A stretch of 64,000 bases of DNA from Alcaligenes endophyticus (GTDB lineage: Bacteria; Pseudomonadota; Gammaproteobacteria; Burkholderiales; Burkholderiaceae_B). The notes under the pieces were generated by a model. That model did no database searches and was not told the origin of the DNA. It saw only the letters and a list, made by a program, of their open reading frames with translations. The first letter of the stretch is position 1; the number at the start of each line of letters is the position of its first letter. The stretch lies in the NCBI RefSeq assembly GCF_026344035.1, contig NZ_JAPKND010000004.1:62001-126000 (forward strand), in the 5' to 3' direction. The translations under genes were made by a program, and so were the position numbers. This document shows positions 40,858 to 50,005 of the stretch, piece by piece.

Positions 40858-40878
40858 GTCTTATATAAGATATAAGAT
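40858..40878. promoter_or_regulatory. palindromic operator shared with acnB
   Basis: TCTTATAT-AAG-ATATAAGA (40859-40877) has perfect 8-base arms around a 3-base centre. The same sequence plus the preceding G is found before acnB at 47189-47208. It ends 4 bases before the -35 box of the mdh promoter. Confidence 0.8.
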
Positions 40879-40881
40879 GAT

Positions 40882-40910
40882 TTGACGCGCAGTAAGTTTT
40901 ACACTAGGCT
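40882..40910 (+). promoter_or_regulatory. candidate mdh promoter
   Basis: TTGACG (40882-40887), a 17-base spacer and TAGGCT (40905-40910). The -10 is weak, which would fit a promoter needing activation from the adjacent palindrome centred near -50. Confidence 0.5.
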
Positions 40911-41040
40911 GCGCAAATCAGTCTAGCTCTTTAGCAGACCCTTTGTATCATTTTTATATCATCCATCAGCCTAGATAAGGCTCGAAGGATTACACTCTAT
41001 TTTTACGACCGACTTTCAACACCTACGGAGTCATACTCTC

Positions 41041-42030
41041 ATGTCCAAACCAGCCAAGCGCGTTGCCGTCACCGGCGCAGCCGGACAAATCGGCTATGCC
41101 CTGCTATTTCGTATCGCATCCGGAGAAATGCTAGGCAAAGACCAGCCAGTTATTTTGCAATTGCTGGAGCTACCCGATGAAAAAGCCCAGAAGGCGCTAG
41201 AAGGCGTCATGATGGAGCTGGACGATTGTGCATTCCCCCTCCTACAAGGAATGTCCGCACACAGCGATCCAGAAAGTGCTTTTAAAGATGCTGATATCGC
41301 TCTACTTGTCGGCGCGCGTCCTCGCGGGCCAGGTATGGAACGCAAAGACCTACTGAATTTCAATGCTCAGATCTTCACCGCTCAAGGTCGCGCACTGAAC
41401 AAGGTCGCTAGTCGTGATGTGAAAGTTTTGGTTGTCGGCAATCCGGCCAACACAAATGCCTACATTGCAATGAAATCGGCTCCCGATCTGCCAGCGAAAA
41501 ATTTCACCGCCATGCTGCGCCTAGATCACAACCGTGCACTATCCCAATTAGCCGCTAAATCCGGGCAAGCGGTTGCCGACATCGAAAATCTGATTGTTTG
41601 GGGCAATCACTCCCCAACCATGTACCCTGATTCACGCTTTGCCACCGTTAATGGCGAGAAAATCGACGCTCTGATTAACGATCAAGCTTGGAACCGCGAT
41701 ACCTTTATTCCTAAAGTTGGTAAGCGTGGCGCCGCCATCATCGAAGCGCGCGGCCTCTCTTCCGCAGCCTCCGCTGCCAATGCAGCCATTGACCACATTC
41801 GTGACTGGGTTCTAGGCTCTAACGGTAAGTGGGTAACCATGGGCGTACCTTCAGATGGCTCCTACGGTATCCCTGAAGGTATTATTTACGGCGTACCTGT
41901 TATTACCGAAAACGGTGAATACACACGCGTTGAAGGCTTAGAGATCGACGCTTTCTCACGCGAACGCATGGATCACACGCTTAACGAACTCTTGGAAGAG
42001 CGTGACGGGGTAAAAGACTTGCTGGCATAA
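41041..42030 (+). CDS. mdh: malate dehydrogenase
   Basis: Mdh oxidises malate to oxaloacetate with NAD. The 329-residue product has the N-terminal cofactor motif [18 protein letters not shown], the substrate arginine loop [25 protein letters not shown], and the catalytic histidine in [11 protein letters not shown]. It is of the cytosolic-like MDH type 2 common in Burkholderiales. The ribosome site CGGAG is ten bases before ATG. It is a single gene between the shared operator and a strong terminator. Confidence 0.97.
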   Translation: MSKPAKRVAVTGAAGQIGYALLFRIASGEMLGKDQPVILQLLELPDEKAQKALEGVMMELDDCAFPLLQGMSAHSDPESAFKDADIALLVGARPRGPGMERKDLLNFNAQIFTAQGRALNKVASRDVKVLVVGNPANTNAYIAMKSAPDLPAKNFTAMLRLDHNRALSQLAAKSGQAVADIENLIVWGNHSPTMYPDSRFATVNGEKIDALINDQAWNRDTFIPKVGKRGAAIIEARGLSSAASAANAAIDHIRDWVLGSNGKWVTMGVPSDGSYGIPEGIIYGVPVITENGEYTRVEGLEIDAFSRERMDHTLNELLEERDGVKDLLA

Positions 42031-42050
42031 GCCAAGCCTGTTTTATGCTC

Positions 42051-42080
42051 AAACGGCACCTTACATAAGGTGCCGTTTTT
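42051..42080. terminator. terminator between mdh and prpR
   Basis: A 12-bp stem AAACGGCACCTT / AAGGTGCCGTTT with a 4-base loop and five Ts, between convergent genes. Confidence 0.92.
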
Positions 42081-42092
42081 GTCTTTCGCGAC

Positions 42093-44027
42093 TCAAGTAG
42101 AACGATTTAAACGCCGCCACAAGGTACTACGACTAATCCCTAATTTTTTTGCCGCCTGCTCTCGATTGCCACCACACTCTGCCAACACAGCCTCTAGTAA
42201 ACGTTGCTCATCCTGATGCTGGCGCACTTGCCATTCCCCCCCACCCTCTGCCTGCCTGTCATACAACTCAGGTACGATTTGGCTCAATTGCTGCTCTTTT
42301 GTTAGTAAACCCGCCATACCCAAAACGAGCACCCGTTCGACAATGTTTTCCAGCTCGCGAATATTACCTGGCCATGCATACCCTACGCCCAAGCGTAACA
42401 GCGCATGAAACAAGCTGGCTTGACTCGTCGCATCCAGTCCTAGGTCATGCGCCAACTTTTGCTGTAAATGCTGCATCAGCGCTGGCAAGTCTTCGAGTCG
42501 CTGCCGTAAAGGTGGAAGCTTTAGCACCAGAATATTGAGGCGGTAGTACAAATCCTGCCTAAAGCGACCTTGCTCAACTAACAACTCTAAGTTTTGGTGC
42601 GTGGCGGCAATTACCCGCACATCAAGCGGTGTAGGTTCGATAGCTCCAATACGCAATACTTCCTTTTCTTGCAGCACTCGTAACAATCTAGTTTGCAAGG
42701 CAAGCGGGAGTTCGCCAATCTCGTCCAAAAACAAAGTACCGGTATGAGCCGCCTCAAATAAGCCTATTTTCCCCCCCCGGCTTGAGCCAGTGAAAGCGCC
42801 CTCTACATAGCCAAACAGCTCACTTTCCAGCAAAGACTCGGGAAAAGCTCCACAATTAACCGCTATAAAAGGTTGGGCGTGACGCGCACTGGCATTATGT
42901 ACCCCTTGCGCCAAAAGCTCTTTACCGGTTCCGCTCTCACCCACAATTAGCGCCGTGGCACTACTACGTGCGTAAGCATGTGCGACGGCGCGTAAAGATT
43001 GCATGACATCGCTGTGTCCAATCAGATCATCAAGGGTATATCTTGTCGCCTTGCCTGTACGTGAACGACGGCTACGCAAGCTACGATCCACTCGCTGAAT
43101 AGCAGCCGGATCCTGACACACCAAAACCGCACCGTTTAATTGCCCCTGCTCAATAATGGGAAGACGAGTCACAACCAAAGTACGCCCCATTATCTGCTGA
43201 ACTTTCTCCAACTCGGGCTTACCGCTACGCAAAATGGCTTGCAAGCTCAGCTCGGGCTGCACCTCATGCAGAACCTGCCCAAGCAGATCAGCCTCCTGAA
43301 GATTCACTACATTCAACATAGAGGGATTTAATGCATACACACGATCATGCACATCCACCGCCAACACCCCGTCGCGTAAATGGCCTAGCATGGCTCGTAA
43401 TCTATCATGGCGCGCGGCCTCAGCACGCGCAGCGCGGGCCATTTCGATGCCATCCTCCATGGCTGCCCTAACGGCTGCAGGCGAATACAACAACACCGCC
43501 TGCAGCCCCACCGCTCGTGCTAAATCCACCACCAAGCCTGGAGCAAGCACCACCTCCACCCCTAGATCCTGTAGACGTTGCACGCACGTTTTTGCCTGAT
43601 CCTCGTCCTGATAGCTCAGCAAATGCACAGGGAGGGAAAATTCACTGACCAACGCCCGCAAGCCCTCAGGGATTTGCCCGTGCACGACCATCGCAAGGCT
43701 GCGGGTTTGCCTTGCTGCGTGGGCTAGCAACTCCATCAGGTCAAACCCTCCTGCACGCACGGTTGCAACTGGCACGGGCAAATGAGCCCGCAAGTAACTC
43801 CCATTAGAACCAGCAGAGACAACTGCATCCACGCCATCTTGACGCAAAAGTGCTTGCACACTTTGCACGGCCTGCTCATACCCCTTGTCAATGATAAGAA
43901 TATCAGCCCGATGCGCATACTCAGGCGCCAATTGCTCCAGCATGTCACGCAACCCATGCATGCCTACTGCAGCAATTCTTAGCCTAGTGTCAGACCTATT
44001 CTTTAGACCAGCGGCAGTATCGACCAT
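42093..44027 (-). CDS. prpR: sigma-54-dependent propionate catabolism activator PrpR
   Basis: PrpR senses 2-methylcitrate and activates prp genes with sigma-54 RNA polymerase. The 644-residue product starts at ATG 44027, with AGG six bases upstream; an upstream TTG is rejected. Domains in order: PrpR_N sensor (about 15-190), a PAS-like segment (about 200-300), the AAA+ sigma-54 interaction domain (about 330-560: GESGTGKELLAQG, GAFTGSSRGGK, LFLDEIGELPLALQTRLLRVLQEKE), and a Fis-type HTH at the C terminus (GNREQAAKKLGISRSTLWRRL). The contact loop reads GAFTGS rather than GAFTGA, as I recall for E. coli PrpR. It is divergent from prpB. Confidence 0.95.
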   Translation of the reverse strand: MVDTAAGLKNRSDTRLRIAAVGMHGLRDMLEQLAPEYAHRADILIIDKGYEQAVQSVQALLRQDGVDAVVSAGSNGSYLRAHLPVPVATVRAGGFDLMELLAHAARQTRSLAMVVHGQIPEGLRALVSEFSLPVHLLSYQDEDQAKTCVQRLQDLGVEVVLAPGLVVDLARAVGLQAVLLYSPAAVRAAMEDGIEMARAARAEAARHDRLRAMLGHLRDGVLAVDVHDRVYALNPSMLNVVNLQEADLLGQVLHEVQPELSLQAILRSGKPELEKVQQIMGRTLVVTRLPIIEQGQLNGAVLVCQDPAAIQRVDRSLRSRRSRTGKATRYTLDDLIGHSDVMQSLRAVAHAYARSSATALIVGESGTGKELLAQGVHNASARHAQPFIAVNCGAFPESLLESELFGYVEGAFTGSSRGGKIGLFEAAHTGTLFLDEIGELPLALQTRLLRVLQEKEVLRIGAIEPTPLDVRVIAATHQNLELLVEQGRFRQDLYYRLNILVLKLPPLRQRLEDLPALMQHLQQKLAHDLGLDATSQASLFHALLRLGVGYAWPGNIRELENIVERVLVLGMAGLLTKEQQLSQIVPELYDRQAEGGGEWQVRQHQDEQRLLEAVLAECGGNREQAAKKLGISRSTLWRRLNRST

Positions 44028-44063
44028 GAAACACCTGAAACGAAAACGATTCAAAAATGAAAC
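44027..44063. promoter_or_regulatory. TGAAAC repeats, candidate PrpR enhancer site
   Basis: TGAAAC occurs three times, at 44027-44032, 44036-44041 and 44058-44063, over the prpR start and 105-140 bases upstream of the prpB sigma-54 promoter. That is the usual position of an enhancer site. Confidence 0.5.
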
Positions 44064-44167
44064 ATCTTAACAGCATCCTGCAGCCCATCATTTTTTTTCT
44101 CTGATTATCGATAGCGCCGCGCCTGATACACTCGGCCTTAGGAAAACAACCGCATCCATTTAAAAAC

Positions 44168-44183
44168 TGGCATGATTTTTGCT
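44168..44183 (+). promoter_or_regulatory. sigma-54 promoter of prpBC
   Basis: TGGCATG-ATTT-TTGCT matches the sigma-54 consensus TGGCACG-n4-TTGCW with one mismatch. The GG (44169-44170) and GC (44181-44182) are exactly ten bases apart. It lies 49 bases before prpB. Confidence 0.88.
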
Positions 44184-44231
44184 TAATGCACTTATCAATC
44201 TACTATTCTTTTCTAGACCAAAAGGACGATC

Positions 44232-45137
44232 ATGAGCCAAGCCAATACCTCTCTACACTCTGCCGGTGCCGCATTTCGCCAAGCCTTGCGTGAAGAACAA
44301 CCGTTACAAGTCATCGGTGCTATCAATGCTAATCATGCCCTGCTGGCAAAGCGCGCCGGTTATCGCGCCATTTATCTGTCCGGGGGTGGCGTCGCAGCAG
44401 GCTCGCTAGGTTTACCAGACTTAGGCATCAACACTCTTGATGATGTGCTGACCGATGTACGTCGTATCACCGATGTATGCGATGTACCACTAATGGTAGA
44501 TATCGACACCGGCTTTGGCGCTTCAGCGTTCAACATCGCTCGCACTATTAAAAGCTTGATCAAATTTGGCGCTGCGGCGTGTCATATCGAAGACCAAGTC
44601 GGCGCCAAACGCTGCGGCCATCGCCCAGGCAAGGAAATCGTCAGTGCAGGTGAAATGGTTGACCGCATCAAAGCCGCTACTGACGCTCGCACTGATCCCG
44701 ACTTTTTCATTATGGCGCGCACCGATGCCATTGCCGTAGAGGGCATAGATGCGGCACTGGAACGTGCTATTGCTTGCGTAGAAGCGGGTGCTGATGGTAT
44801 TTTTGCAGAGGCTTGCTACGACTTGGAAAGCTACAAACGCTTTACCGATGCCTTAGACGTTCCCGTACTGGCAAACATTACTGAGTTTGGACAAACTCCT
44901 TTATTTACTCGCGACGAACTGGCATCTGTAGGTGTACAAATCATTTTGTATCCTTTATCTGCATTCCGAGCAATGAATAAAGCAGCCGAACAGGTATACC
45001 AATCCATCCGCCAAGAGGGCCATCAAAAAGAAGTTATTAGCTTGATGCAAAGTCGCGAGGAACTCTACGACCGCATTGGCTATCACGAGTTTGAGCGCAG
45101 CCTAGACGCTTTATTTCAGAAAAACAAAAATTCTTGA
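44232..45137 (+). CDS. prpB: 2-methylisocitrate lyase
   Basis: PrpB cleaves 2-methylisocitrate to pyruvate and succinate in the methylcitrate cycle. The 301-residue product has the isocitrate-lyase-family metal motif VDIDTGFG (90-97), the catalytic KRCGH with Cys128, and [11 protein letters not shown], typical of PrpB. AAGGA is five bases before the ATG. It is transcribed from the sigma-54 promoter and followed by prpC. Confidence 0.97.
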   Translation: MSQANTSLHSAGAAFRQALREEQPLQVIGAINANHALLAKRAGYRAIYLSGGGVAAGSLGLPDLGINTLDDVLTDVRRITDVCDVPLMVDIDTGFGASAFNIARTIKSLIKFGAAACHIEDQVGAKRCGHRPGKEIVSAGEMVDRIKAATDARTDPDFFIMARTDAIAVEGIDAALERAIACVEAGADGIFAEACYDLESYKRFTDALDVPVLANITEFGQTPLFTRDELASVGVQIILYPLSAFRAMNKAAEQVYQSIRQEGHQKEVISLMQSREELYDRIGYHEFERSLDALFQKNKNS

Positions 45138-45192
45138 TCAAAGTGCCACGGCACATCACGACGATATTTTTATAACATCAGGAGCACATCTA

Positions 45193-46359
45193 ATGAGCAA
45201 TACAGAAACACAAGCCACTAGCAGCACCTTTAAACCAAAAAAATCAGTCGCTCTCTCTGGCGTTGTAGCGGGCAATACCGCTTTATGCACCGTGGGCCGC
45301 ACGGGTAACGATCTTCATTACCGTGGTTACGACATCTTAGATCTGGCCAAAGCGTGCGAATTTGAGGAAGTGGCTCACTTGCTCGTACATGGCAAGCTGC
45401 CCAATAAAGCAGAGTTACAGGCCTACAAAACTAAACTCAAGCGTCTGCGTGGATTACCACTAACTGTACAAACCGCCCTAGAGGCTCTACCTGCGCATAG
45501 CCACCCTATGGATGTGATGCGCACAGCCGTATCGGTGTTAGGTTGCACTCTGCCTGAAAAAGACGATCATAACTTACCCGATGCACGCGATATCGCCGAC
45601 CGCCTTATGGCAAGCCTAGGCTCCGCACTACTGTACTGGTACCACTTCAGCCATAACGGCGAAATGATCGATGTACAGACGGATGACGACAGTATAGGTG
45701 GTCACTTCCTGCACTTGCTGCACGGCGAAAAACCCAGCCCTGAGTGGGAGCGTGCGATGCACATTTCCCTCAATCTTTATGCTGAACATGAATTTAATGC
45801 ATCAACCTTTACCAGCCGAGTAATCGCTGGTACGGGCTCCGATATGTACTCGGCTATTACAGGTGCGATTGGTGCTCTGCGTGGCCCCAAACATGGCGGC
45901 GCAAACGAAGTTGCTTTTGAAATTCAAAAACGCTACGAAACTCCAGACCAAGCTGAGGCAGACATTCGCGAACGTGTGGCTAATAAAGAAGTCATTATCG
46001 GATTTGGTCACCCTGTCTATACAGTATCCGATCCACGCAACGAGGTTATCAAGTCAGTTGCCAAGGAATTAGCCGTAGCTGATAACAACACAAAAATGTA
46101 TGACATTGCAGAACGTCTGGAGACAGTCATGTGGGAAGTGAAAAAAATGTTCCCCAACTTAGACTGGTTCTCAGCGGTTTCCTATCACACCATGGGAGTA
46201 CCCACTGCCATGTTCACCCCTCTATTTGTGATTGCCCGTACCGCCGGTTGGGCTGCCCACATCATAGAGCAGCGTGTCGACAACAAAATTATCCGTCCTA
46301 CAGCTAATTACGTAGGCCCGGAAAATCTAGATTTTGTTCCCTTGGATCAGCGCTCATAA
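45193..46359 (+). CDS. prpC: 2-methylcitrate synthase
   Basis: PrpC condenses propionyl-CoA with oxaloacetate. The 388-residue product is shorter than GltA. It has the signature [30 protein letters not shown] and [14 protein letters not shown], with the active-site histidine of PrpC-type enzymes. It starts 55 bases after prpB and ends at a terminator. No methylcitrate dehydratase gene (prpD, or acnD with prpF) follows in the window. Confidence 0.96.
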   Translation: MSNTETQATSSTFKPKKSVALSGVVAGNTALCTVGRTGNDLHYRGYDILDLAKACEFEEVAHLLVHGKLPNKAELQAYKTKLKRLRGLPLTVQTALEALPAHSHPMDVMRTAVSVLGCTLPEKDDHNLPDARDIADRLMASLGSALLYWYHFSHNGEMIDVQTDDDSIGGHFLHLLHGEKPSPEWERAMHISLNLYAEHEFNASTFTSRVIAGTGSDMYSAITGAIGALRGPKHGGANEVAFEIQKRYETPDQAEADIRERVANKEVIIGFGHPVYTVSDPRNEVIKSVAKELAVADNNTKMYDIAERLETVMWEVKKMFPNLDWFSAVSYHTMGVPTAMFTPLFVIARTAGWAAHIIEQRVDNKIIRPTANYVGPENLDFVPLDQRS

Positions 46360-46430
46360 ATCAGAGTATGGCTCAATCAAGCATTTCTGCTTGCGCGGGC
46401 CTAAATATCTGGCAAACTAGCTGCACACTC

Positions 46431-46458
46431 AAAGCCCTAGCTCTTCGCTGGGGCTTTT
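46431..46458 (+). terminator. terminator after prpBC
   Basis: An 11-bp stem AAAGCCCTAGC / GCTGGGGCTTT (one T-G pair) with a 5-base loop and four Ts, 72 bases after prpC. Confidence 0.75.
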
Positions 46459-46481
46459 AACGCCATACTCTGCACTGCAAC

Positions 46482-46883
46482 ATGTTATCCACTTTTGTAC
46501 ATTACGCCCTGCCCTTTAGTGCTACCTTGCTCGTGGCCTGCGCCTTTGCTTGCCTTGTTTCTGGTCTGTATCTGTTTTTATTCAATCTACGTAAAACAAA
46601 CCAGGCCTTGAAGCATCCTTACCTAGAGAAATATAGTTGGGAGCAGTTGCCACTCTCATTAAAAATGGGCATTTTGTTAGATTACTTTATACGTTTAAAC
46701 TTTTCTAACTCTCGTGGCTGGATTTTTGGCCAAGCCAACACCCTACTCCCACACGTCAAAGCCGATACGGTTCCACTCTCTGTTAAGTGGCCATTAATGG
46801 GCTTCTGGGGAGGCTGCTTACTGGGCATAATCAGCATGCTAAGCGTATGGGCACTTATTGGATTACAGACAGCTTTAGCTTAA
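46482..46883 (+). CDS. small inner-membrane protein of unknown function
   Basis: No family recognised. The 133-residue product has two hydrophobic segments, at about 10-35 and 106-130, with a basic/aromatic middle (LRKTNQALKHPYLEKYSWEQLPLSLKMGILLDYFIRLNFSNSRGW) probably on one side of the membrane. No strong ribosome site precedes ATG 46482. It sits after the prpC terminator, 16 bases before a small acetyltransferase gene, so those two may form a pair. Confidence 0.65.
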   Translation: MLSTFVHYALPFSATLLVACAFACLVSGLYLFLFNLRKTNQALKHPYLEKYSWEQLPLSLKMGILLDYFIRLNFSNSRGWIFGQANTLLPHVKADTVPLSVKWPLMGFWGGCLLGIISMLSVWALIGLQTALA

Positions 46884-46899
46884 TCATTAGGACTTTGCT

Positions 46900-47175
46900 A
46901 TGCACCGGACAATACAACACGATCGCGACGAGCAACAGTTTTTTTACCTAGAAGACGGCTTACGCAGCATTATTGATTACGAGTTACGTGATCAAGTCAT
47001 GACCATTACCCACACTGTTGTCCCCTCTGCCTTAGAAGGCCGTGGCATTGCTGCCGATTTAACGCGGCATGCTTTACAAACAGCCCAGAAAAACGACTGG
47101 AAAGTTGTTCCCGCCTGCAGCTACGCCGAGGCGTACATTAAGCGTCATCCTGAATTTGCTAACTTGTTACCTTAA
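46900..47175 (+). CDS. small GNAT-like acetyltransferase (YidJ/COG2388 type)
   Basis: A 91-residue, single-domain minimal GNAT fold of the Acetyltransf_CG/COG2388 group. The block ITHTVVPSALEGRGIAADLTRHALQTAQKNDWKVVPACSYAEAYIKRHPEF carries the coenzyme-A-binding EGRGIA loop and the C-terminal CSYAxxYIKRHPE signature. The substrate is unknown. AGGA lies seven bases before the ATG. It follows the membrane gene by 16 bases and precedes the acnB control region. Confidence 0.85.
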   Translation: MHRTIQHDRDEQQFFYLEDGLRSIIDYELRDQVMTITHTVVPSALEGRGIAADLTRHALQTAQKNDWKVVPACSYAEAYIKRHPEFANLLP

Positions 47176-47188
47176 AACAGCGGCCCAA

Positions 47189-47209
47189 GTCTTATATAAG
47201 ATATAAGAC
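47189..47209. promoter_or_regulatory. palindromic operator before acnB, same as at mdh
   Basis: GTCTTATAT-AAG-ATATAAGAC is a perfect palindrome with 9-base arms; 20 of its bases are identical to 40858-40877. It ends 2 bases before the acnB -35 box, and its 8-base arm ends 3 bases before it. Confidence 0.82.
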
Positions 47210-47211
47210 CA

Positions 47212-47240
47212 TTGATTCATACACCGCTTCAATCTACAAT
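47212..47240 (+). promoter_or_regulatory. acnB promoter
   Basis: TTGATT (47212-47217), a 17-base spacer and TACAAT (47235-47240), with a start expected near 47247, about 46 bases before the gene. Confidence 0.72.
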
Positions 47241-47292
47241 TGAAGCAGTCACTCATTATTTGTACTCAACCTCTTACCGATAGGCCTGCCAC

Positions 47293-49878
47293 ATGTTGGA
47301 ATCTTACCGTGAACACGCTGCCGAACGTGCAGCGCAAGGCATACCACCGCTGCCTTTGTCAGCGCAGCAAACTGCCGATCTTATCGAACTGATCAAAAAC
47401 CCACCGGCTGGCGAAGAGGATTTCCTGCTGGACCTATTAGTTCATCGTGTCCCCGCTGGTGTGGACGAAGCCGCTAGCGTTAAAGCCTCCTACTTAACTG
47501 CTTTGGCATTGGGCACGGAAGCCTGTAGCCTAATCAGCCGCGCCCGTGCCACCGAATTACTCGGCACCATGCTGGGCGGCTACAACATTTCGCCGCTCAT
47601 CCAATTATTGGATGATGCCGAACTCGCTCCCATCGCTGCCGACGGCCTGAAAAAAACGCTATTGATGTTTGATGCCTTCCACGACGTCAAAGAAAAAGCA
47701 GATCAAGGTAACGCACATGCTCAAGCTGTGCTACAAAGCTGGGCCGATGGCGAGTGGTTCACCAGCCGTCCTGAAGTCCCCGAAAGCCTGACTGTCACCG
47801 TATTTAAAGTCACTGGCGAAACCAACACTGACGATCTATCTCCTGCGCCCGATGCGTGGAGCCGTCCTGATATTCCGCTACATGCACTGGCCATGCTTAA
47901 GAACCCTCGTCCAGGTATTGAGCCCGACGAGCCCGGCAAAATTGGTCCTATTAAGTTCATTGAATCCTTAAAAGAAAAAGGTCACTTGATCGCCTACGTG
48001 GGTGACGTAGTTGGTACAGGCTCCTCACGCAAGTCCGCGACCAACTCAGTGCTGTGGTACACAGGCCAAGATATACCTTTCGTCCCTAATAAGCGGTTCG
48101 GTGGTGTTTGCCTAGGTAGCAAAATTGCTCCTATCTTCTACAACACCATGGAAGACGCTGGCGCGCTGCCCATTGAGCTTGATGTATCCAATATGGAAAT
48201 GGGCGATGTGGTGGAACTGCGCCCCTATGAAGGTAAAGCACTGAAAAATGGCGAAGTCATTGCCGAGTTTGAAGTCAAGTCCGATGTCCTCTTTGACGAG
48301 GTTCGTGCAGGTGGTCGTATTCCCCTGATCATTGGTCGCGGTCTTACCACACGTGCTCGCGAGGCGCTCGGATTGCCTCCTACTACCTTGTTCCGCTTGC
48401 CGCAGAATCCTTCAGATACCAAACGTGGTTTTTCCTTGGCGCAGAAAATGGTAGGTCGTGCTTGCGGTCTACCAGAGGGTACCGGCGTACGCCCAGGCAC
48501 CTACTGCGAACCACGCATGACTACCGTTGGTAGTCAGGATACCACTGGCCCCATGACCCGCGATGAATTGAAAGACTTGGCTTGTCTAGGATTCTCGTCT
48601 GACCTAGTCATGCAGTCATTCTGCCACACCGCGGCGTATCCTAAGCCCGTAGACGTCAAAACACATCATGAGCTGCCAGCATTTATTAGTACACGTGGTG
48701 GTGTTTCCTTGCGTCCTGGTGACGGTATTATTCACTCTTGGTTGAACCGCATGCTCTTGCCTGATACCGTTGGTACAGGCGGTGACTCGCACACTCGTTT
48801 TCCAATCGGCATCAGCTTCCCAGCTGGCTCTGGCTTAGTCGCTTTTGCAGCTGCCACGGGTGTCATGCCTTTGGATATGCCCGAATCCGTACTGGTGCGC
48901 TTTAAAGGCGAAATGCAGCCTGGCGTTACGTTGCGCGACTTGGTTAACGCCATTCCTTTCTATGCCATTAAGCAGGGTTTATTAACCGTCGAAAAAGCAG
49001 GCAAGAAAAACATTTTCTCAGGGCGCATTCTAGAAATCGAAGGCTTGCCGAACCTGAAGATCGAACAGGCTTTTGAGCTGTCTGATGCTTCAGCCGAGCG
49101 TTCCGCAGCAGCATGTACTGTCCGCCTGAATCAAGAGCCCATCATTGAATACTTGAACAGCAACATTACGCTGCTCAAGTGGATGATTGCAAACGGCTAT
49201 GAAGATGAGCGCACTATTACACGCCGCATCAAAGCCATGGAAGAGTGGTTGGCTAATCCGCAACTCCTTGAGCCAGATGCTGACGCAGAATATGCAGCAG
49301 TCATCGACATCGATTTGGCAGAGATTCATGAGCCTATCGTAGCTTGCCCGAACGATCCCGATGACGTGAAAACGCTTTCAGACGTTGCTGGCACCCAAAT
49401 TGACGAAGTCTTTATTGGTAGTTGCATGACTAACATCGGGCACTTCCGTGCTGCGTCTAAGCTATTGGAAGGCAAACGCGATATTCCTACTCGTTTATGG
49501 GTCGCACCACCTACCAAAATGGATCAACAACAATTGACCGAGGAAGGCCACTACGGTGTGTTAGGCGTAGCCGGGGCTCGCATGGAAATGCCAGGCTGCT
49601 CTTTGTGTATGGGTAACCAAGCTCAAGTGCGTGAAGGTGCTACGGTGATGTCTACCAGCACCCGTAACTTCCCCAACCGTTTGGGCAAGAACACAAACGT
49701 GTTTTTAGGCTCTGCTGAACTGGCCGCCATTTGCTCACGCTTGGGACGTATCCCCACACGTGAAGAGTACTTGGCCGATATGGGCATTTTAGAAAGCGAT
49801 AGCGACAATATTTATCGCTATATGAACTTCGATCAAATTGAAGAGTTCAAAGAAATTGCCGACTCCGTAGGTCTGTAA
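47293..49878 (+). CDS. acnB: aconitate hydratase B
   Basis: AcnB isomerises citrate to isocitrate; AcnB enzymes also hydrate 2-methyl-cis-aconitate in the methylcitrate cycle. The 861-residue product has the AcnB order: an N-terminal HEAT-like domain (1 to about 160), the swivelling domain (about 165-370, with [22 protein letters not shown]), then the catalytic domains. Fe-S ligands are GSCMTN (about 715) and CSLCMGN (about 770). AGG lies eight bases before the ATG. It has its own promoter with the shared palindrome and a strong terminator. Confidence 0.97.
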   Translation: MLESYREHAAERAAQGIPPLPLSAQQTADLIELIKNPPAGEEDFLLDLLVHRVPAGVDEAASVKASYLTALALGTEACSLISRARATELLGTMLGGYNISPLIQLLDDAELAPIAADGLKKTLLMFDAFHDVKEKADQGNAHAQAVLQSWADGEWFTSRPEVPESLTVTVFKVTGETNTDDLSPAPDAWSRPDIPLHALAMLKNPRPGIEPDEPGKIGPIKFIESLKEKGHLIAYVGDVVGTGSSRKSATNSVLWYTGQDIPFVPNKRFGGVCLGSKIAPIFYNTMEDAGALPIELDVSNMEMGDVVELRPYEGKALKNGEVIAEFEVKSDVLFDEVRAGGRIPLIIGRGLTTRAREALGLPPTTLFRLPQNPSDTKRGFSLAQKMVGRACGLPEGTGVRPGTYCEPRMTTVGSQDTTGPMTRDELKDLACLGFSSDLVMQSFCHTAAYPKPVDVKTHHELPAFISTRGGVSLRPGDGIIHSWLNRMLLPDTVGTGGDSHTRFPIGISFPAGSGLVAFAAATGVMPLDMPESVLVRFKGEMQPGVTLRDLVNAIPFYAIKQGLLTVEKAGKKNIFSGRILEIEGLPNLKIEQAFELSDASAERSAAACTVRLNQEPIIEYLNSNITLLKWMIANGYEDERTITRRIKAMEEWLANPQLLEPDADAEYAAVIDIDLAEIHEPIVACPNDPDDVKTLSDVAGTQIDEVFIGSCMTNIGHFRAASKLLEGKRDIPTRLWVAPPTKMDQQQLTEEGHYGVLGVAGARMEMPGCSLCMGNQAQVREGATVMSTSTRNFPNRLGKNTNVFLGSAELAAICSRLGRIPTREEYLADMGILESDSDNIYRYMNFDQIEEFKEIADSVGL

Positions 49879-49895
49879 TGTAACTGCTCCACCTG

Positions 49896-49932
49896 AACAC
49901 CCCCGCTGCCCTAAGCATCGGGGGTGTTTTTT
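49896..49932 (+). terminator. terminator after acnB
   Basis: A 10-bp stem AACACCCCCG / CGGGGGTGTT with a 13-base loop and a run of Ts, 17 bases after acnB. Confidence 0.9.
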
Positions 49933-50005
49933 TTGCTAGCCTACTACGCTATATTTATCCTCATGGCGGGTTAAACTAGACACATAGCTATCCAAAAAAG
50001 TCGCC

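Larger units (their letters stand above)
40719..41040. other. gntR-mdh divergent control region
   Basis: 322 bases without a gene, containing the shared palindrome (40858-40878), a plausible mdh promoter (40882-40910) and a further TTGACA at 40780-40785 with no good -10. The final 130 bases look like an mdh leader with a CGGAG ribosome site. Confidence 0.6.

Noticed and set aside
42149-42538. 129-codon plus-strand frame inside prpR
   Set aside because: Antisense shadow of the PrpR C-terminal coding region.
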